NCBI RefSeq assembly: GCF_000381025.1
Contig: NZ_KB905824.1
Coordinates: 62,001-126,000 of the forward strand
Direction of reading: 5' to 3'
Length of the DNA: 64,000 bases
Origin: Streptomyces sulphureus DSM 40104
GTDB taxonomy: Bacteria; Actinomycetota; Actinomycetes; Streptomycetales; Streptomycetaceae
Shown: positions 52,755 through 61,771 of the stretch, in pieces
Numbering within the stretch: the first letter of the stretch is position 1
Layout: each line of letters begins with the position of its first letter
Notes under the pieces: model-generated
What the model was told of the DNA's origin: nothing
What the model saw: only the letters and a program-made list of their open reading frames with translations
Database searches by the model: none
Program-made: the position numbers and the translations under genes

Positions 52755-53096
52755 ATGACACGACGGAACCCGTCCCTGACGGAACCGCAATACTTCATAC
52801 TTGCTGCGCTCATGGACGGACCGTTGCACGGATACGCCATCATCAAGGCCGCTGAGCAGGCCACCGACGGACGGCTCCGGATCGCTGTCGGCACTCTCTA
52901 CGGCGCGCTGGAGCGGATGGAGCGGGCCGGGCTGGTGGCCGCCGGCGACGAGGAGATCGTCGACGGGCGGGCGCGGCGCTACTACCGGCTCACCGAGGAC
53001 GGCACCGAGGCGCTCGGCCGGGAGGCGCTGCGGATGCAGCAGGCGGCGGCCCTCGTCCTCGGACGCCCGGGGAATGCCGGGGCAGCCCCGGCATGA
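52755..53096 (+). CDS. PadR-family transcriptional regulator
   Basis: The 113-residue protein is a PadR winged helix: LTEPQYFILAALMDGPLHGY, AVGTLYGALERMERAGLVAA and RARRYYRLTEDGTEALGREA. The ATG at 52755 is directly behind the ATAT palindrome, so the mRNA leader is very short or absent. The stop overlaps the next gene as ATGA. PadR proteins often repress a co-transcribed membrane or efflux protein, which matches the arrangement here. Confidence 0.9.
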   Translation: MTRRNPSLTEPQYFILAALMDGPLHGYAIIKAAEQATDGRLRIAVGTLYGALERMERAGLVAAGDEEIVDGRARRYYRLTEDGTEALGREALRMQQAAALVLGRPGNAGAAPA

Positions 53097-54052
53097 ACCG
53101 TCTGCTGCTTGCGGCCTACCCCGAGCCCTACCGGTCCCGGCAGGGAGAGGAGTTGCTGGCCTGCCTGGCCGAGGCGTATCCCGGCCGCTCCTGGCCCCCG
53201 CCGCGGGAGGTGGTCGCCTTGGCGCGCGCCGGGGTGCAGGCCCGCGCGCGTGCCGTCGTCGACGACACGTCTCGGCCGTGGTGGCTGGACGGCATCCATC
53301 TGACCGCGCTCCTCCTCGCCGCGCTGGCGCTGGTGCCGTACCTGCAGGACGTGTGGCACTGGGCACTGCACATCGATCCCGGCCGGCATGCCATCGCCTT
53401 CCGCTTCTCCGGCTGGTACCCGTGGGCGCAAGGTCCCGGCACGCGGACACGGCTCCTGCCCTACGGGCTGCTTCCGCTGGTCTGCCTGATCGCCCTGCTG
53501 CGCGGAAAGCCGTGGATCGCCCTGCCGGCGGCGGCAACGATGATCTACGCAGGCGCCACGTTCAACAGCAGTACGTTCTTCGGCGACGAGGGCAAGGCGG
53601 GCCTGGGCTACTACGGCCTCGGCGCCCCGATAACGGCCCATGACCTGGTGCTGTCCGGGGCACTGTGCACCGCGTGCGCCGTGCTGGCGGCCTGCCGTCC
53701 CGGCCGGCTGCGGCGCCACTCCTACCGTTGGCTGATCCCCGTCGTGCTCGCCATGTTCCTTGCCGGGGGCCTGCACATCATCTCCGTCAGTCCGGCCTTC
53801 CAACGCGGTCTGTTCGCCCTCGAAGTCGCCGCGCTGATCGCCGCTTGGGCGGCGACGGCCGCCACCGGCGACTACCGGTGGCTGATCCCCGTCGCGGCGG
53901 TCGCGTTCGTCCGCACGCAGGCGATCGTCATCCGGCCGGACGGGTTCATGCAGTCCCTGCCGGACCTGGTCGTCCTCCTCCTGCTGATCGCGCCCCTCCC
54001 GGTCCTGGCGATCGCCGCCCAGCGCCGCCAGAGCCGGGCGCTCCTCGAATAG
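53093..54052 (+). CDS. PadR-linked integral membrane protein, unknown
   Basis: The 319-residue protein has a soluble N-terminus of about 60 residues (MNRLLLAAYPEPYRSRQGEE) and then seven to eight membrane segments. The YPxxYRxRxGEE-like start is typical of actinobacterial membrane proteins encoded after PadR genes. No transporter motif is visible. Translation is coupled to PadR through an ATGA overlap. Confidence 0.8.
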   Translation: MNRLLLAAYPEPYRSRQGEELLACLAEAYPGRSWPPPREVVALARAGVQARARAVVDDTSRPWWLDGIHLTALLLAALALVPYLQDVWHWALHIDPGRHAIAFRFSGWYPWAQGPGTRTRLLPYGLLPLVCLIALLRGKPWIALPAAATMIYAGATFNSSTFFGDEGKAGLGYYGLGAPITAHDLVLSGALCTACAVLAACRPGRLRRHSYRWLIPVVLAMFLAGGLHIISVSPAFQRGLFALEVAALIAAWAATAATGDYRWLIPVAAVAFVRTQAIVIRPDGFMQSLPDLVVLLLLIAPLPVLAIAAQRRQSRALLE

Positions 54053-54146
54053 GAGCAGACCCCGGTAGGCCGCCCGGCCTGTCGGCCAGCCTCGCACCCG
54101 AAGCGGTGCGTGACCGCACTGCTCCCCACGAAGAACAGAGAGGGCA

Positions 54147-55094
54147 ATGACGCAGCGAGACCCGTCCACGTCTTCGGGCCCCGGCCAGGCCCCGGGAACC
54201 GCGGCCGAATCCAACCCCGCGCGGGGGATACGGCTACGGGTCTCGGCCCCGCTGTGCCTCCTGGCGTTCCTGGCGGTCTACCTGGTCGCTGTCTGCACCC
54301 CGTTCGGGCAGCGGACCGAGAACGCCCTGTTCAGCGGGTACGGTGCCAAACCGGCGTGGATCTACGACTGGTCGGGGGCGGCGTACGGGTCGTCGGCCCT
54401 GCCACCCCTGGAACAGACCGCGATGCCCACCCTGCTCGTGGGCATCGCGGCCATCGCGGCCGTCACTCTGGTACGCAGATGCTGGTGGCAAGGCTGCGCG
54501 GCGATCGGGATCGTCATGGCCACGCTCGGGAGCAAGGAGCTCACGAGGATGATCCTGCCCCGCCCCGATCTGGTGGGCGCGCGCGTCTCGCTCATCGAGG
54601 CGAGCTTCCCCAGTGGACACGTGGCCATCCCCGCCGGGCTGGCCCTCGGCGCCGTCCTCGTCGCCTCCCCCCGCGTCCGCCCCTACGTCACCGCAGTCGG
54701 CATGCTGTGGCTCGCCGTCACCGCCGGCGCCGTCCAGGCCACCTACCATCACCGGCCCAGCGACGTACTGGGCTCCGCACTGCTGGCCTGCGCCTGCTAC
54801 AGACTCGCGGTCCGGTTGCTGCCACCGGTCCACGCGCCCGGCGGCGCGCGGCGCCTTCGTGCGCTGCCGACGGTCGCCCTGGCACTGTCAGCCGCCGGCG
54901 CGCTCGTCGCCGGCGCGCGGGACGACTCCGTCACGCAGTCGCTGGTCTTCGCGGCAGCCGCCTTCCTGTGCGCGGCCCTTTTCTGGTCCGCTTCCGGTCC
55001 ACGACAGCGGACGGGCCTGCGCGGGGCTGAACACCCGGCCGCGGACCGGCGCGTCCCGGCGCAGCGGCGGTCCGACGCCACTCCTCGGTCGTAG
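54147..55094 (+). CDS. PAP2-family membrane phosphatase
   Basis: The 315-residue protein has six membrane segments and the PAP2 signature in order: KELTRMILPRPD (motif 1), SFPSGHVAIPAG (motif 2) and TYHHRPSDVLGS (motif 3). These enzymes dephosphorylate lipid phosphates such as undecaprenyl or phosphatidyl phosphates. ATG at 54147 has GAGAGGG upstream. The C-terminal 40 residues are polar and Arg-rich. Confidence 0.9.
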   Translation: MTQRDPSTSSGPGQAPGTAAESNPARGIRLRVSAPLCLLAFLAVYLVAVCTPFGQRTENALFSGYGAKPAWIYDWSGAAYGSSALPPLEQTAMPTLLVGIAAIAAVTLVRRCWWQGCAAIGIVMATLGSKELTRMILPRPDLVGARVSLIEASFPSGHVAIPAGLALGAVLVASPRVRPYVTAVGMLWLAVTAGAVQATYHHRPSDVLGSALLACACYRLAVRLLPPVHAPGGARRLRALPTVALALSAAGALVAGARDDSVTQSLVFAAAAFLCAALFWSASGPRQRTGLRGAEHPAADRRVPAQRRSDATPRS

Positions 55095-55173
55095 AAGCCG
55101 GCGGGCCGCGCTCCCGCCCGGCGCAGCAACCGGACGACACATCGGCGCAGGGCGGACGTCGACCGAGGCGGCG

Positions 55174-56613
55174 CTAGAGCCCGTACTCCTCCAGCAGCCG
55201 CAGCCACACCTCGCTCGTCGTGGGGAAGGCGGGCACGGCGTGCCAGAGGCGGTCGAGGGGGACCTCGCCGACGACGGCCACCGTCGCCGCGTGGATGAGC
55301 TCGCCGACCTCGGGCCCCGTGAAGGTGCAGCCGAGGACCACCGAGCGGTCCTCGTCGACGACGAGCTTGGCGTGCCCGGTGTAGCCGTCCTCGGCGAGTG
55401 CGGCGCCGGCCACGTCGCCCATGGCGTACTCGACGGCGCGGACGGAGAAGCCGCGCTCGCGCGCCGTCGCCTCGGTGAGGCCGACGGAGGTCGCCTGCGG
55501 GATGGTGAAGAGGACCTGCGGGACGGCCGCGTGGTCGGCGGTGGCCGCCCAGCGGCTCCAGGGCGCGGGCTCCACTTCGCGTCCGGCCGCGCGGGCGACG
55601 ATCGCGTCGGCGCAGGCGCGCGCCTGGTACTTGCCCATGTGCGTCAGGAGATTGCGCTGGTTGACGTCGCCCGTCGCGTAGAGCCAGCCGCCGTCGACGG
55701 CGGTCACCCGGCAGGAGTCGTCGACCTGGAGCCCCTCGCCGGCCGCCAGGCCGACGTTGCCGAGGCCGAGGCGGTCGGTGCGGGGGCGGCGCCCCGTCGC
55801 GACGAGGACCTCGTCGCACTCCAGGGTGGTGCCGTCGTCCAGCTCCAGGGTCGCGCCGCCGTGCGCGCCGCGGCTTGCGCGCGACGCCTGCACGCCGGTG
55901 CGCACCCGGACGCCCGCCTCCTGGAGACCGGCTGCGACGTCCGCGCCGACGAACGGCTCCCACCCGGTGAGCAGCGCCTCGCCGCGCACCACCATCGTCA
56001 CCCGGGAGCCCAACGACGCCCACATGGCGGCGAGTTCGCAGCCGACGGGCCCGCCGCCGATCACCGCGAGCCGCTGCGGGGGCGAGCCCGCGGCCGTCCC
56101 CTCGCGGTTGGTCCAGGGGGACACCTCGTCGAGCCCGGTGACGGGCGGGACGACGGCGGAGCTGCCGGTCGCGAGGACGACGGCGGTGCGCGCGGCGACC
56201 GTCTCCGGCGCGCCCTCACCGCTGACGCGGAGCAGCTTCTCGCCGATCAACTCGCCCCACCCACGGAGCAGTTCGATCCCCGAGCTGCGAATCCAGTCGG
56301 CCTGTGCGTCGTCCCGCCAGTCGGAGACGAAGCTGTCGCGCCGGGAGAGTGCGGCCCTGGTGTCCACCCGGTCGCGGACGGCGCCCCGCGCCCCGTCGAC
56401 CGAGCGGGCCGCGGCGAGCGCGGCGGGCGGGCGCAGCAGCGCCTTGCTCGGAATGCACGCCCAGTACGAGCACTCGCCGCCGGCGAGTTCGCCCTCCACG
56501 ATGGCGGCGCTCATGCCGGCCTTGACGACGCGGTCGGCGACGTTCTCCCCGACCGGGCCTGCCCCGATGACGACGACGTCGTAGGTGCGTGTTGCGGAGT
56601 CGGTCGAGTCCAT
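55174..56613 (-). CDS. pyridine nucleotide-disulfide oxidoreductase
   Basis: The 479-residue flavoprotein has the FAD motif VVVIGAGPVGENVADRVVKA, an active-site CSYWAC disulfide pair near residues 48-53 (GGECSYWACIPSKALLRP), the NAD(P) motif LAVIGGGPVGCELAAMW and a dimerisation domain with the C-terminal phrase HAVPAFPTTSEVWLRLLEEY. The class resembles lipoamide dehydrogenase and mercuric reductase. The usual His-Pro-(T)-x-x-E near the end reads AFPTTSE, so the His differs. The start ATG at 56613 has GAGGA upstream. The substrate is unknown. Confidence 0.88.
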   Translation of the reverse strand: MDSTDSATRTYDVVVIGAGPVGENVADRVVKAGMSAAIVEGELAGGECSYWACIPSKALLRPPAALAAARSVDGARGAVRDRVDTRAALSRRDSFVSDWRDDAQADWIRSSGIELLRGWGELIGEKLLRVSGEGAPETVAARTAVVLATGSSAVVPPVTGLDEVSPWTNREGTAAGSPPQRLAVIGGGPVGCELAAMWASLGSRVTMVVRGEALLTGWEPFVGADVAAGLQEAGVRVRTGVQASRASRGAHGGATLELDDGTTLECDEVLVATGRRPRTDRLGLGNVGLAAGEGLQVDDSCRVTAVDGGWLYATGDVNQRNLLTHMGKYQARACADAIVARAAGREVEPAPWSRWAATADHAAVPQVLFTIPQATSVGLTEATARERGFSVRAVEYAMGDVAGAALAEDGYTGHAKLVVDEDRSVVLGCTFTGPEVGELIHAATVAVVGEVPLDRLWHAVPAFPTTSEVWLRLLEEYGL

Positions 56614-56792
56614 GCGCTGGCGTCCTCGCTGGTCCGCGGCGGCCTGCGGCCGGCCTGGGCGGCGCGGACGAACCGGTACGACGGCCCGCCGCTCTCCTAC
56701 GGCTCCCCATGCTAGGAGCGCGCCGCGCACCCCGCCCGGTGTGGGACGTCGACGGGGTTCCCGCCCGGTGCGGCGGCTGCCACCCTGACCGG

Positions 56793-58160
56793 ATGAGCCT
56801 GCTGATCGAGCGCCTCAGGGAAGCGATCCCCACCGAAGCCCTGCTCACGGACCCGGACGTCACCAGCAGTTACGCCCACGACATGGCCGGGTTCTGCCCC
56901 GCCGGCACCCCCGCCGCCGTGGTGCTGCCGCGGACGGTCGAGCAGGTGCAGCATGTGATGCGCACCGCCACCGAATTCGGCATCCCCGTCGTCCCGCAGG
57001 GGGCGCGGACGGGGCTCTCCGGGGCTGCCAACGCCGACGAGGGGTGCCTCGTCCTCTCGCTCGTACGGATGGACCGGATTCTCGAGATTTCGCCCGTGGA
57101 GCGGATCGCCGTGGTGGAGCCCGGGGTCGTCAACGCGGTCCTCTCGCGCGCCGTCGCCGAGCAGGGCCTCTACTACCCGCCCGATCCGTCGAGTTGGGAG
57201 ATGTGCACGATCGGCGGGAACATCGGCACGGCCTCCGGCGGGCTCTGCTGCGTCAAGTACGGAGTGACGGCCGAGTACGTGCTGGGGCTCGACGTCGTCC
57301 TCGCCGACGGGCGGCTGCTGCGTACGGGGAAGCGGACGGCGAAGGGCGTCGCGGGATACGACCTCACGCGGCTCTTCGTCGGCTCGGAGGGGAGCCTCGG
57401 CGTCGTCGTACGGGCGACGCTGGCGCTGCGGGCAGCCCCGCCGCGGCAGTTGGCGATGGCGGCCGAGTTCCCCTCGGCGGCCGCCGCCTGCGACGCCGTG
57501 TGCCGGATCACCGAGGCCGGATTCACGCCGTCCCTGCTGGAGTTGATGGACCGCACCACACTCCGCGCCGTCAACGAGCACACCAGGATGGGCCTCCCCG
57601 AGACGACGGAGGCGCTGCTCCTCGCCGCCTTCGACACGGCGGAGCCGGGCGCCGACCTCGCCGCGGCCGGTGAGCTGTGCACGGCGGCCGGCGCGAGCAG
57701 CGTCGTCCCGGCGGACGACGCCGCCGAGTCGGAGCTGCTCCTCCAGGCGCGGCGGGAGGCGCTGCCCGCGCTGGAGCGGCTCAAGGGCACCACGATGATC
57801 GACGACGTCTGCGTGCCGCGCGCCGCGCTGGGCGCGATGATCGACGGCGTCGCGAAGATCGCCGAGCGGTACGACCTCACCATCGGCCTCTGCGCGCACG
57901 CGGGTGACGGCAACACCCACCCGAACGTCTGCTTCGACGGGACCGACGAGGACGAGGCGGCGCGGGCGCGGGCCTCCTTCGACGAGATCATGGAGCTCGG
58001 CCTGCGCCTCGGCGGCACGATCACGGGCGAGCACGGCGTCGGGGTGCTGAAGAAGGAGTGGTTGGCCCGCGAACTCGGCCCGGACGCACTGGAGTTGCAG
58101 CGCGGCGTCAAGGCCGTCTTCGATCCGCTGGGGCTGCTCAACCCGGGCAAGCTGTTCTGA
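56793..58160 (+). CDS. FAD-linked oxidase (GlcD/lactate dehydrogenase-like)
   Basis: The 455-residue enzyme has the PCMH-type FAD domain (VVPQGARTGLSGAAN, PPDPSSWEMCTIGGNIGTAS, LFVGSEGSLGVVV) and a C-terminal oxidase domain (GLCAHAGDGNTHPNVCFDG, GTITGEHGVGVLKKEW). It belongs with glycolate oxidase subunit D and D-lactate dehydrogenases. No GlcE or GlcF subunit lies nearby. It is divergent from the flavoprotein gene and converges on the P450 gene through a hairpin. Confidence 0.9.
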   Translation: MSLLIERLREAIPTEALLTDPDVTSSYAHDMAGFCPAGTPAAVVLPRTVEQVQHVMRTATEFGIPVVPQGARTGLSGAANADEGCLVLSLVRMDRILEISPVERIAVVEPGVVNAVLSRAVAEQGLYYPPDPSSWEMCTIGGNIGTASGGLCCVKYGVTAEYVLGLDVVLADGRLLRTGKRTAKGVAGYDLTRLFVGSEGSLGVVVRATLALRAAPPRQLAMAAEFPSAAAACDAVCRITEAGFTPSLLELMDRTTLRAVNEHTRMGLPETTEALLLAAFDTAEPGADLAAAGELCTAAGASSVVPADDAAESELLLQARREALPALERLKGTTMIDDVCVPRAALGAMIDGVAKIAERYDLTIGLCAHAGDGNTHPNVCFDGTDEDEAARARASFDEIMELGLRLGGTITGEHGVGVLKKEWLARELGPDALELQRGVKAVFDPLGLLNPGKLF

Positions 58161-58161
58161 G

Positions 58162-58189
58162 GGCGGCGGCCGCCGCTCCGGCCGCCGCC
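58162..58189. terminator. bidirectional terminator
   Basis: GGCGGCGGCCG (58162-58172) pairs perfectly with CGGCCGCCGCC (58179-58189) between two convergent genes. Confidence 0.75.
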
Positions 58190-58196
58190 GTCGGCG

Positions 58197-59465
58197 TCAG
58201 GCCGCGTCGAGCCGCACCATCAGCGTCTGCCGGGCGTTGGCGATGAACGACTCGGTCGCGGCCTCGTTGCGCGGGTCGTCGGTGAGGGCGAGGTCGGGGA
58301 AGCGGTCGAAGAGCGCGGGGAGGGCGATGCGGCCCTCCAGCCGGGCGAGCGGGGCGCCGACGCAGAAGTGGACGCCGTGGCCGAAGGAGAGGTGGTCGGT
58401 GCGGGTCGGGCGGTCGAGGTCGAAGGTGTCGGCGTCGGGCCCGTGGTGCTCCGGATCGCGGCCCGCGCCTGCGTAGTTGGCGAGGATCGCCTCGCCGGCG
58501 GGGATCACGGTGCCGTCGTCGAGCTCGATGTCCTCGACGGCGTACCGCAGGGGGAGGTTGGCGATGGGGGGCTGGTGGCGCAGGGACTCCTCGATGGCGT
58601 CGTCCCAGGTGCGCTCGCCGCTGCGTATTCGCGCCAACTCCCCCGGATTCTCCGCGAGGTTGCGGATCGCGTGGTGGAGGAGGTTGACGGTGGTCTCGTG
58701 GCCGGCGCCGATCATCAGGAAGAGGGTGTCGAGGAGCTCCTGCTCGCTGAGGCGGGAGCCTTCGCCGTCGCGGGCGGCGAGGAGCGCGGTGGTGAGGTCC
58801 TCGCCGGGGGTCTCGCGCTTGGCCGCGGCGAGGTCGGACATCACGCGCATCAGCGTCGCCATGTGCCCCTGCGCCTCCTCCGAGCTCGTGGAGGTGGCGA
58901 AGAGCGCGTCGACGGAGGTGCGGAGCGGCTCGCGGTCGTGCTCGGGGACGCCGTACAGCTCGCAGATGACGGTGATCGGCAGCGGGTAGGCGAAGCCCTC
59001 GCGGAGGTCGACGGGCCCCGGCTGCGCGGCGTCGAGGTCGTCGAGGAGGCGGGCGGTGATCTCCTCGATCCGCGGGGCGAGCCGCTCGGTGCGGCGCGGG
59101 GTGAACGCCTGGCTGACGAGGGTGCGCAGGCGTCGGTGGTCGGACCCGTAGGCGGTGAACATGTTCTCCACGCCGACCCAGCTCATCAGCGACCAGTCGG
59201 CGGGGACCTCGCCGTTGCGGAAGGCCGTCCAGTGCTGCCGCGGGTCCTTGGAGACCCGCTTGTCACCGAGCAGGCGTTTGAGGAGGGCGTGGCGCCCTAC
59301 CGACCACGCCACCACTCCGCCAGGGAGTTCCACACGCGCCGCAAGCCCCTGGGTGCGGAGGGCTGCTGCCTCGCCGTGGACGTCGCCTCCGAGCGGGTCG
59401 AGTCGTACGGGCTCGGCGTCCGCTGAGGCGTGGAAGGGGCAGTTGCGGTCGTCGACGGTTGCCAT
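58197..59465 (-). CDS. cytochrome P450 (conservon-associated, CYP156-like)
   Basis: The 422-residue P450 has all standard motifs: I-helix LMIGAGHETTVNLL, K-helix EESLRHQPP (ExxR intact) and the haem loop FGHGVHFCVGAPLARLE. It is the last gene of the conservon unit. ATG at 59465 has AGGAGG nine bases upstream; both lie inside the coding frame of the preceding P450 gene, so the two frames overlap by 169 bases. P450 pairs beside conservons are known in Streptomyces (CYP156/CYP157). The substrate is unknown. Confidence 0.9.
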   Translation of the reverse strand: MATVDDRNCPFHASADAEPVRLDPLGGDVHGEAAALRTQGLAARVELPGGVVAWSVGRHALLKRLLGDKRVSKDPRQHWTAFRNGEVPADWSLMSWVGVENMFTAYGSDHRRLRTLVSQAFTPRRTERLAPRIEEITARLLDDLDAAQPGPVDLREGFAYPLPITVICELYGVPEHDREPLRTSVDALFATSTSSEEAQGHMATLMRVMSDLAAAKRETPGEDLTTALLAARDGEGSRLSEQELLDTLFLMIGAGHETTVNLLHHAIRNLAENPGELARIRSGERTWDDAIEESLRHQPPIANLPLRYAVEDIELDDGTVIPAGEAILANYAGAGRDPEHHGPDADTFDLDRPTRTDHLSFGHGVHFCVGAPLARLEGRIALPALFDRFPDLALTDDPRNEAATESFIANARQTLMVRLDAA

Positions 59466-60763
59466 GGGGCGTGTCCTCCTGCACTTCCGTACGGGTCTGC
59501 GGTCGCATCCTGCGGTCGGACGGGCTGTGGGGGGAAGACCACCGGCAGGGCGGAGAGCCCTCGCTGGTAGGGACCTGGGCGCCAGGACAACTGGGGCCGG
59601 GGGGTCGCGAGTTCGATGTCGGGGAGCCGGTCGAGCAGGACCTCGACGGCGACGCTCGCCATCATCATCGCCACCGACCAGGCCGGGCACTCGTGCGGTC
59701 CTGCGCTCCAGGCGAGGTGTGCGCGGTAGCCGGAGTCGCCCGTGCCGCCCGTCGCGTCGCCGCGGAGCGCCTCGTCCTGGTTGCAGGAGCCGAAGGAGAC
59801 CATCACGGGCTCCCACGCGGGGAGGAGGATGCCGTCGATCTCCAGGTCGCGCACGGGGTAGTGGGTCGCGTAGTTGGCCATCGGCGCGTAGTCGAGGAGC
59901 GTCGTCTCCAGGGCCTCCGCGATGCGCTGGCTGCCGGAGAGGAGGCGCCCGTACGAGCTGTCGTCGCTGAGGAGCTGAAGGAGGGTGGAGGCGATGAGGT
60001 TCTGCTCGGGCTCGGTGCCCGCGCCCATCACCAGCAGCAGTTGGTTGATGATCTCCGAGTCGTCGTCGTTGCTCGACGGGTGCGCGAGGAGCCACGAGGC
60101 GACGTCCTCGCCCGGCTCGCGGCGCTTCCGGGCGACCAACTCCTGCCACGTCGCGCTGAGTTCGACATTGGCCTGGGCCGCCTCGGGGCCGCCGTCGAAG
60201 ACGGTCGCGGTGAGCTGCTGGATGCGGAGGCCGAGGTCGTCGGGGACGCCGAACATCGCGAAGAACATCTGGAGGGGCAGCACCCCGGCGTACTCGCCCA
60301 TCAGGTCGGCCTCGCCGCGCTCGGCGAAGGTGTCGACGAGGCGGTCGGCCGTCTCCCTCGCGGTGCGGCGCAGTATCGGCGGGTCGAGTCGGCCGAGGCT
60401 GTCGCGGACGGCGGTGCTGAGCCTGCGGTGCTCCTCGCCGTCCTCGTAGAGCGCGTTGGGCCGCACCCGCATCATCTCCAGCACCGGCGGCATGGGGAGG
60501 CCCTGCCGCTCGCGCGCCTCGAACCAGGGGCCCGAGTTCTTGCTCATCTCCGGGTGGTGGAGGACCTTCAGCGCGGTGTGGTAGCGGACGACGAGGGAGA
60601 CCTCGACGTCCTCGTGGACCCGCGCCCTGACGATCGGTGCGGTCTCCCGCGCACGCGCGTAGAGCGGCGCCGGGTCCTGGGTGAACTCCTCGCCGTAGAG
60701 CAGGAGCGGCGCCTGGTCGTCCGGACCCGCGCCGGGGACGGCGGGTGCGTCTTGCTGGGTCAC
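59297..60763 (-). CDS. atypical cytochrome P450 lacking ExxR (CYP157-like)
   Basis: The 488-residue protein is P450-like over about 400 residues. The haem-binding Cys359 is present in HLAWSAGPHECPAWS. The K-helix reads EALETTLLDYAP, so both the Glu and the Arg of ExxR are lost. The I-helix reads GAGTEPEQN instead of AGxET. This matches the CYP157 family, which is known to lack ExxR. Residues 433-488 (Ser/Thr/Pro-rich) are encoded over the start of the next P450. GTG at 60763 overlaps the GTPase stop as GTGA. Confidence 0.88.
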   Translation of the reverse strand: MTQQDAPAVPGAGPDDQAPLLLYGEEFTQDPAPLYARARETAPIVRARVHEDVEVSLVVRYHTALKVLHHPEMSKNSGPWFEARERQGLPMPPVLEMMRVRPNALYEDGEEHRRLSTAVRDSLGRLDPPILRRTARETADRLVDTFAERGEADLMGEYAGVLPLQMFFAMFGVPDDLGLRIQQLTATVFDGGPEAAQANVELSATWQELVARKRREPGEDVASWLLAHPSSNDDDSEIINQLLLVMGAGTEPEQNLIASTLLQLLSDDSSYGRLLSGSQRIAEALETTLLDYAPMANYATHYPVRDLEIDGILLPAWEPVMVSFGSCNQDEALRGDATGGTGDSGYRAHLAWSAGPHECPAWSVAMMMASVAVEVLLDRLPDIELATPRPQLSWRPGPYQRGLSALPVVFPPQPVRPQDATADPYGSAGGHAPWQPSTTATAPSTPQRTPSPYDSTRSEATSTARQQPSAPRGLRRVWNSLAEWWRGR

Positions 60764-61389
60764 ACGGTCTCCTGGAGGGCGTGCGGGCGGCGGTTGCGGT
60801 CCTTCAGGTGGAGCACGAGACTCACCAACGCGTCGCGGGAGGAGGTGCGTTCGCGTGCGTCGCAGGTGAGGAGCGGGGTGTCGGGGTCGAGTTGGAACGC
60901 CTCCTTCAGCTCCTCGGCGTCGTACGCCTCGTTGCCGTCGAACTCGTTGACGGCGACGACGTACGGGAGGCCGAGCGCCTCCAGGCGGTCCATCGCCTGG
61001 AAGGAGTCCTCCAGCCGCTCGGTGTCGGCGAGGACGACGGCGCCCAGCGCACCGCCCGTCATGTCGTCCCAGAGTGGCTGGAAGCGCTGCTGGCTCGGGG
61101 CGCCGAAGAGGTAGGCGATCAGGTCGGGTTGGAGGGTGATGCGCCCGAAGTCCATCGCCACCGTGGTCTCCGTCTTGCCCATGCGGCGCAGCTTGTCGAT
61201 GTGCTCGCCCGCCTGGGTCATCGGCTCGTCCGTGGTGAGGGGTTCGTAGTCGGAGAGCGACCTGATCATGGTCGTCTTGCCGACGCCGAGCGGACCCACC
61301 ACCACGAACTTGACGAGGGTGATGTCCCCTTCGGGCAGATGCGGTACGGAGCGGCCGGTGGGCGGCGCGTCAGAGGTTTCGGAGTCCAT
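60760..61389 (-). CDS. cvnD: conservon GTPase-like ATP/GTP-binding protein (CvnD)
   Basis: The 209-residue protein has a P-loop GPLGVGKTT (32-40). Its other G motifs are unusual: the DxxGQ position reads FGAPSQQRF (95-103) and the NKxD position reads AVNEFDG. This is typical of conservon D proteins, which resemble small Ras/Arf-type switches. It probably cycles at the membrane with the roadblock and kinase-like partners. It overlaps the DUF742 gene by 20 bases and the P450 gene by four. Confidence 0.93.
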   Translation of the reverse strand: MDSETSDAPPTGRSVPHLPEGDITLVKFVVVGPLGVGKTTMIRSLSDYEPLTTDEPMTQAGEHIDKLRRMGKTETTVAMDFGRITLQPDLIAYLFGAPSQQRFQPLWDDMTGGALGAVVLADTERLEDSFQAMDRLEALGLPYVVAVNEFDGNEAYDAEELKEAFQLDPDTPLLTCDARERTSSRDALVSLVLHLKDRNRRPHALQETV

Positions 61390-61771
61390 CCAGCACTCTC
61401 TCCAGCAGCGCGTCGGTCTGCTGAGCGTAGGCGGGGGCGAAGAGGTCTGTGGGCGGTTGCGGTGCCTGCGCCGTGACCAGGCCGCCGTCCACGAGGTCGG
61501 AGACGACGACCTTGGTGACGCTCACCGGTAGCGAGAGCTGCGCGGCGATCTCGGCGACGGTGAGGCCGCCGTCCTGGCAGATCGCCACCACCCGCTCCTG
61601 TTCCGGGCTGAGTTCGGTGGGCGGCAGCGCCACCGGCGGCGACGGTACGTTCCGCACCCGCACCACGGTGATGAGGTCCAGCGTGTTGCGGGTGGGCCGG
61701 GACCGGCCGCCGGTGACGGCGTAGGGGCGAACCAGCCGGGGCGCGCGGTCTGGCCGTGCGCCGGGGTTCAC
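61370..61771 (-). CDS. cvnC: conservon DUF742 protein (CvnC)
   Basis: The 133-residue protein has the DUF742 pattern: RLVRPYAVTGGRSRPTRNTL, a winged-helix-like ICQDGGLTVAEIAAQLSLPV and VVVSDLVDGGLV, and a C-terminal ALLERVLDGLRNL. The fold suggests a MarR-like wHTH used for protein contact. GTG at 61771 overlaps the roadblock stop as GTGA. Confidence 0.93.
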   Translation of the reverse strand: MNPGARPDRAPRLVRPYAVTGGRSRPTRNTLDLITVVRVRNVPSPPVALPPTELSPEQERVVAICQDGGLTVAEIAAQLSLPVSVTKVVVSDLVDGGLVTAQAPQPPTDLFAPAYAQQTDALLERVLDGLRNL

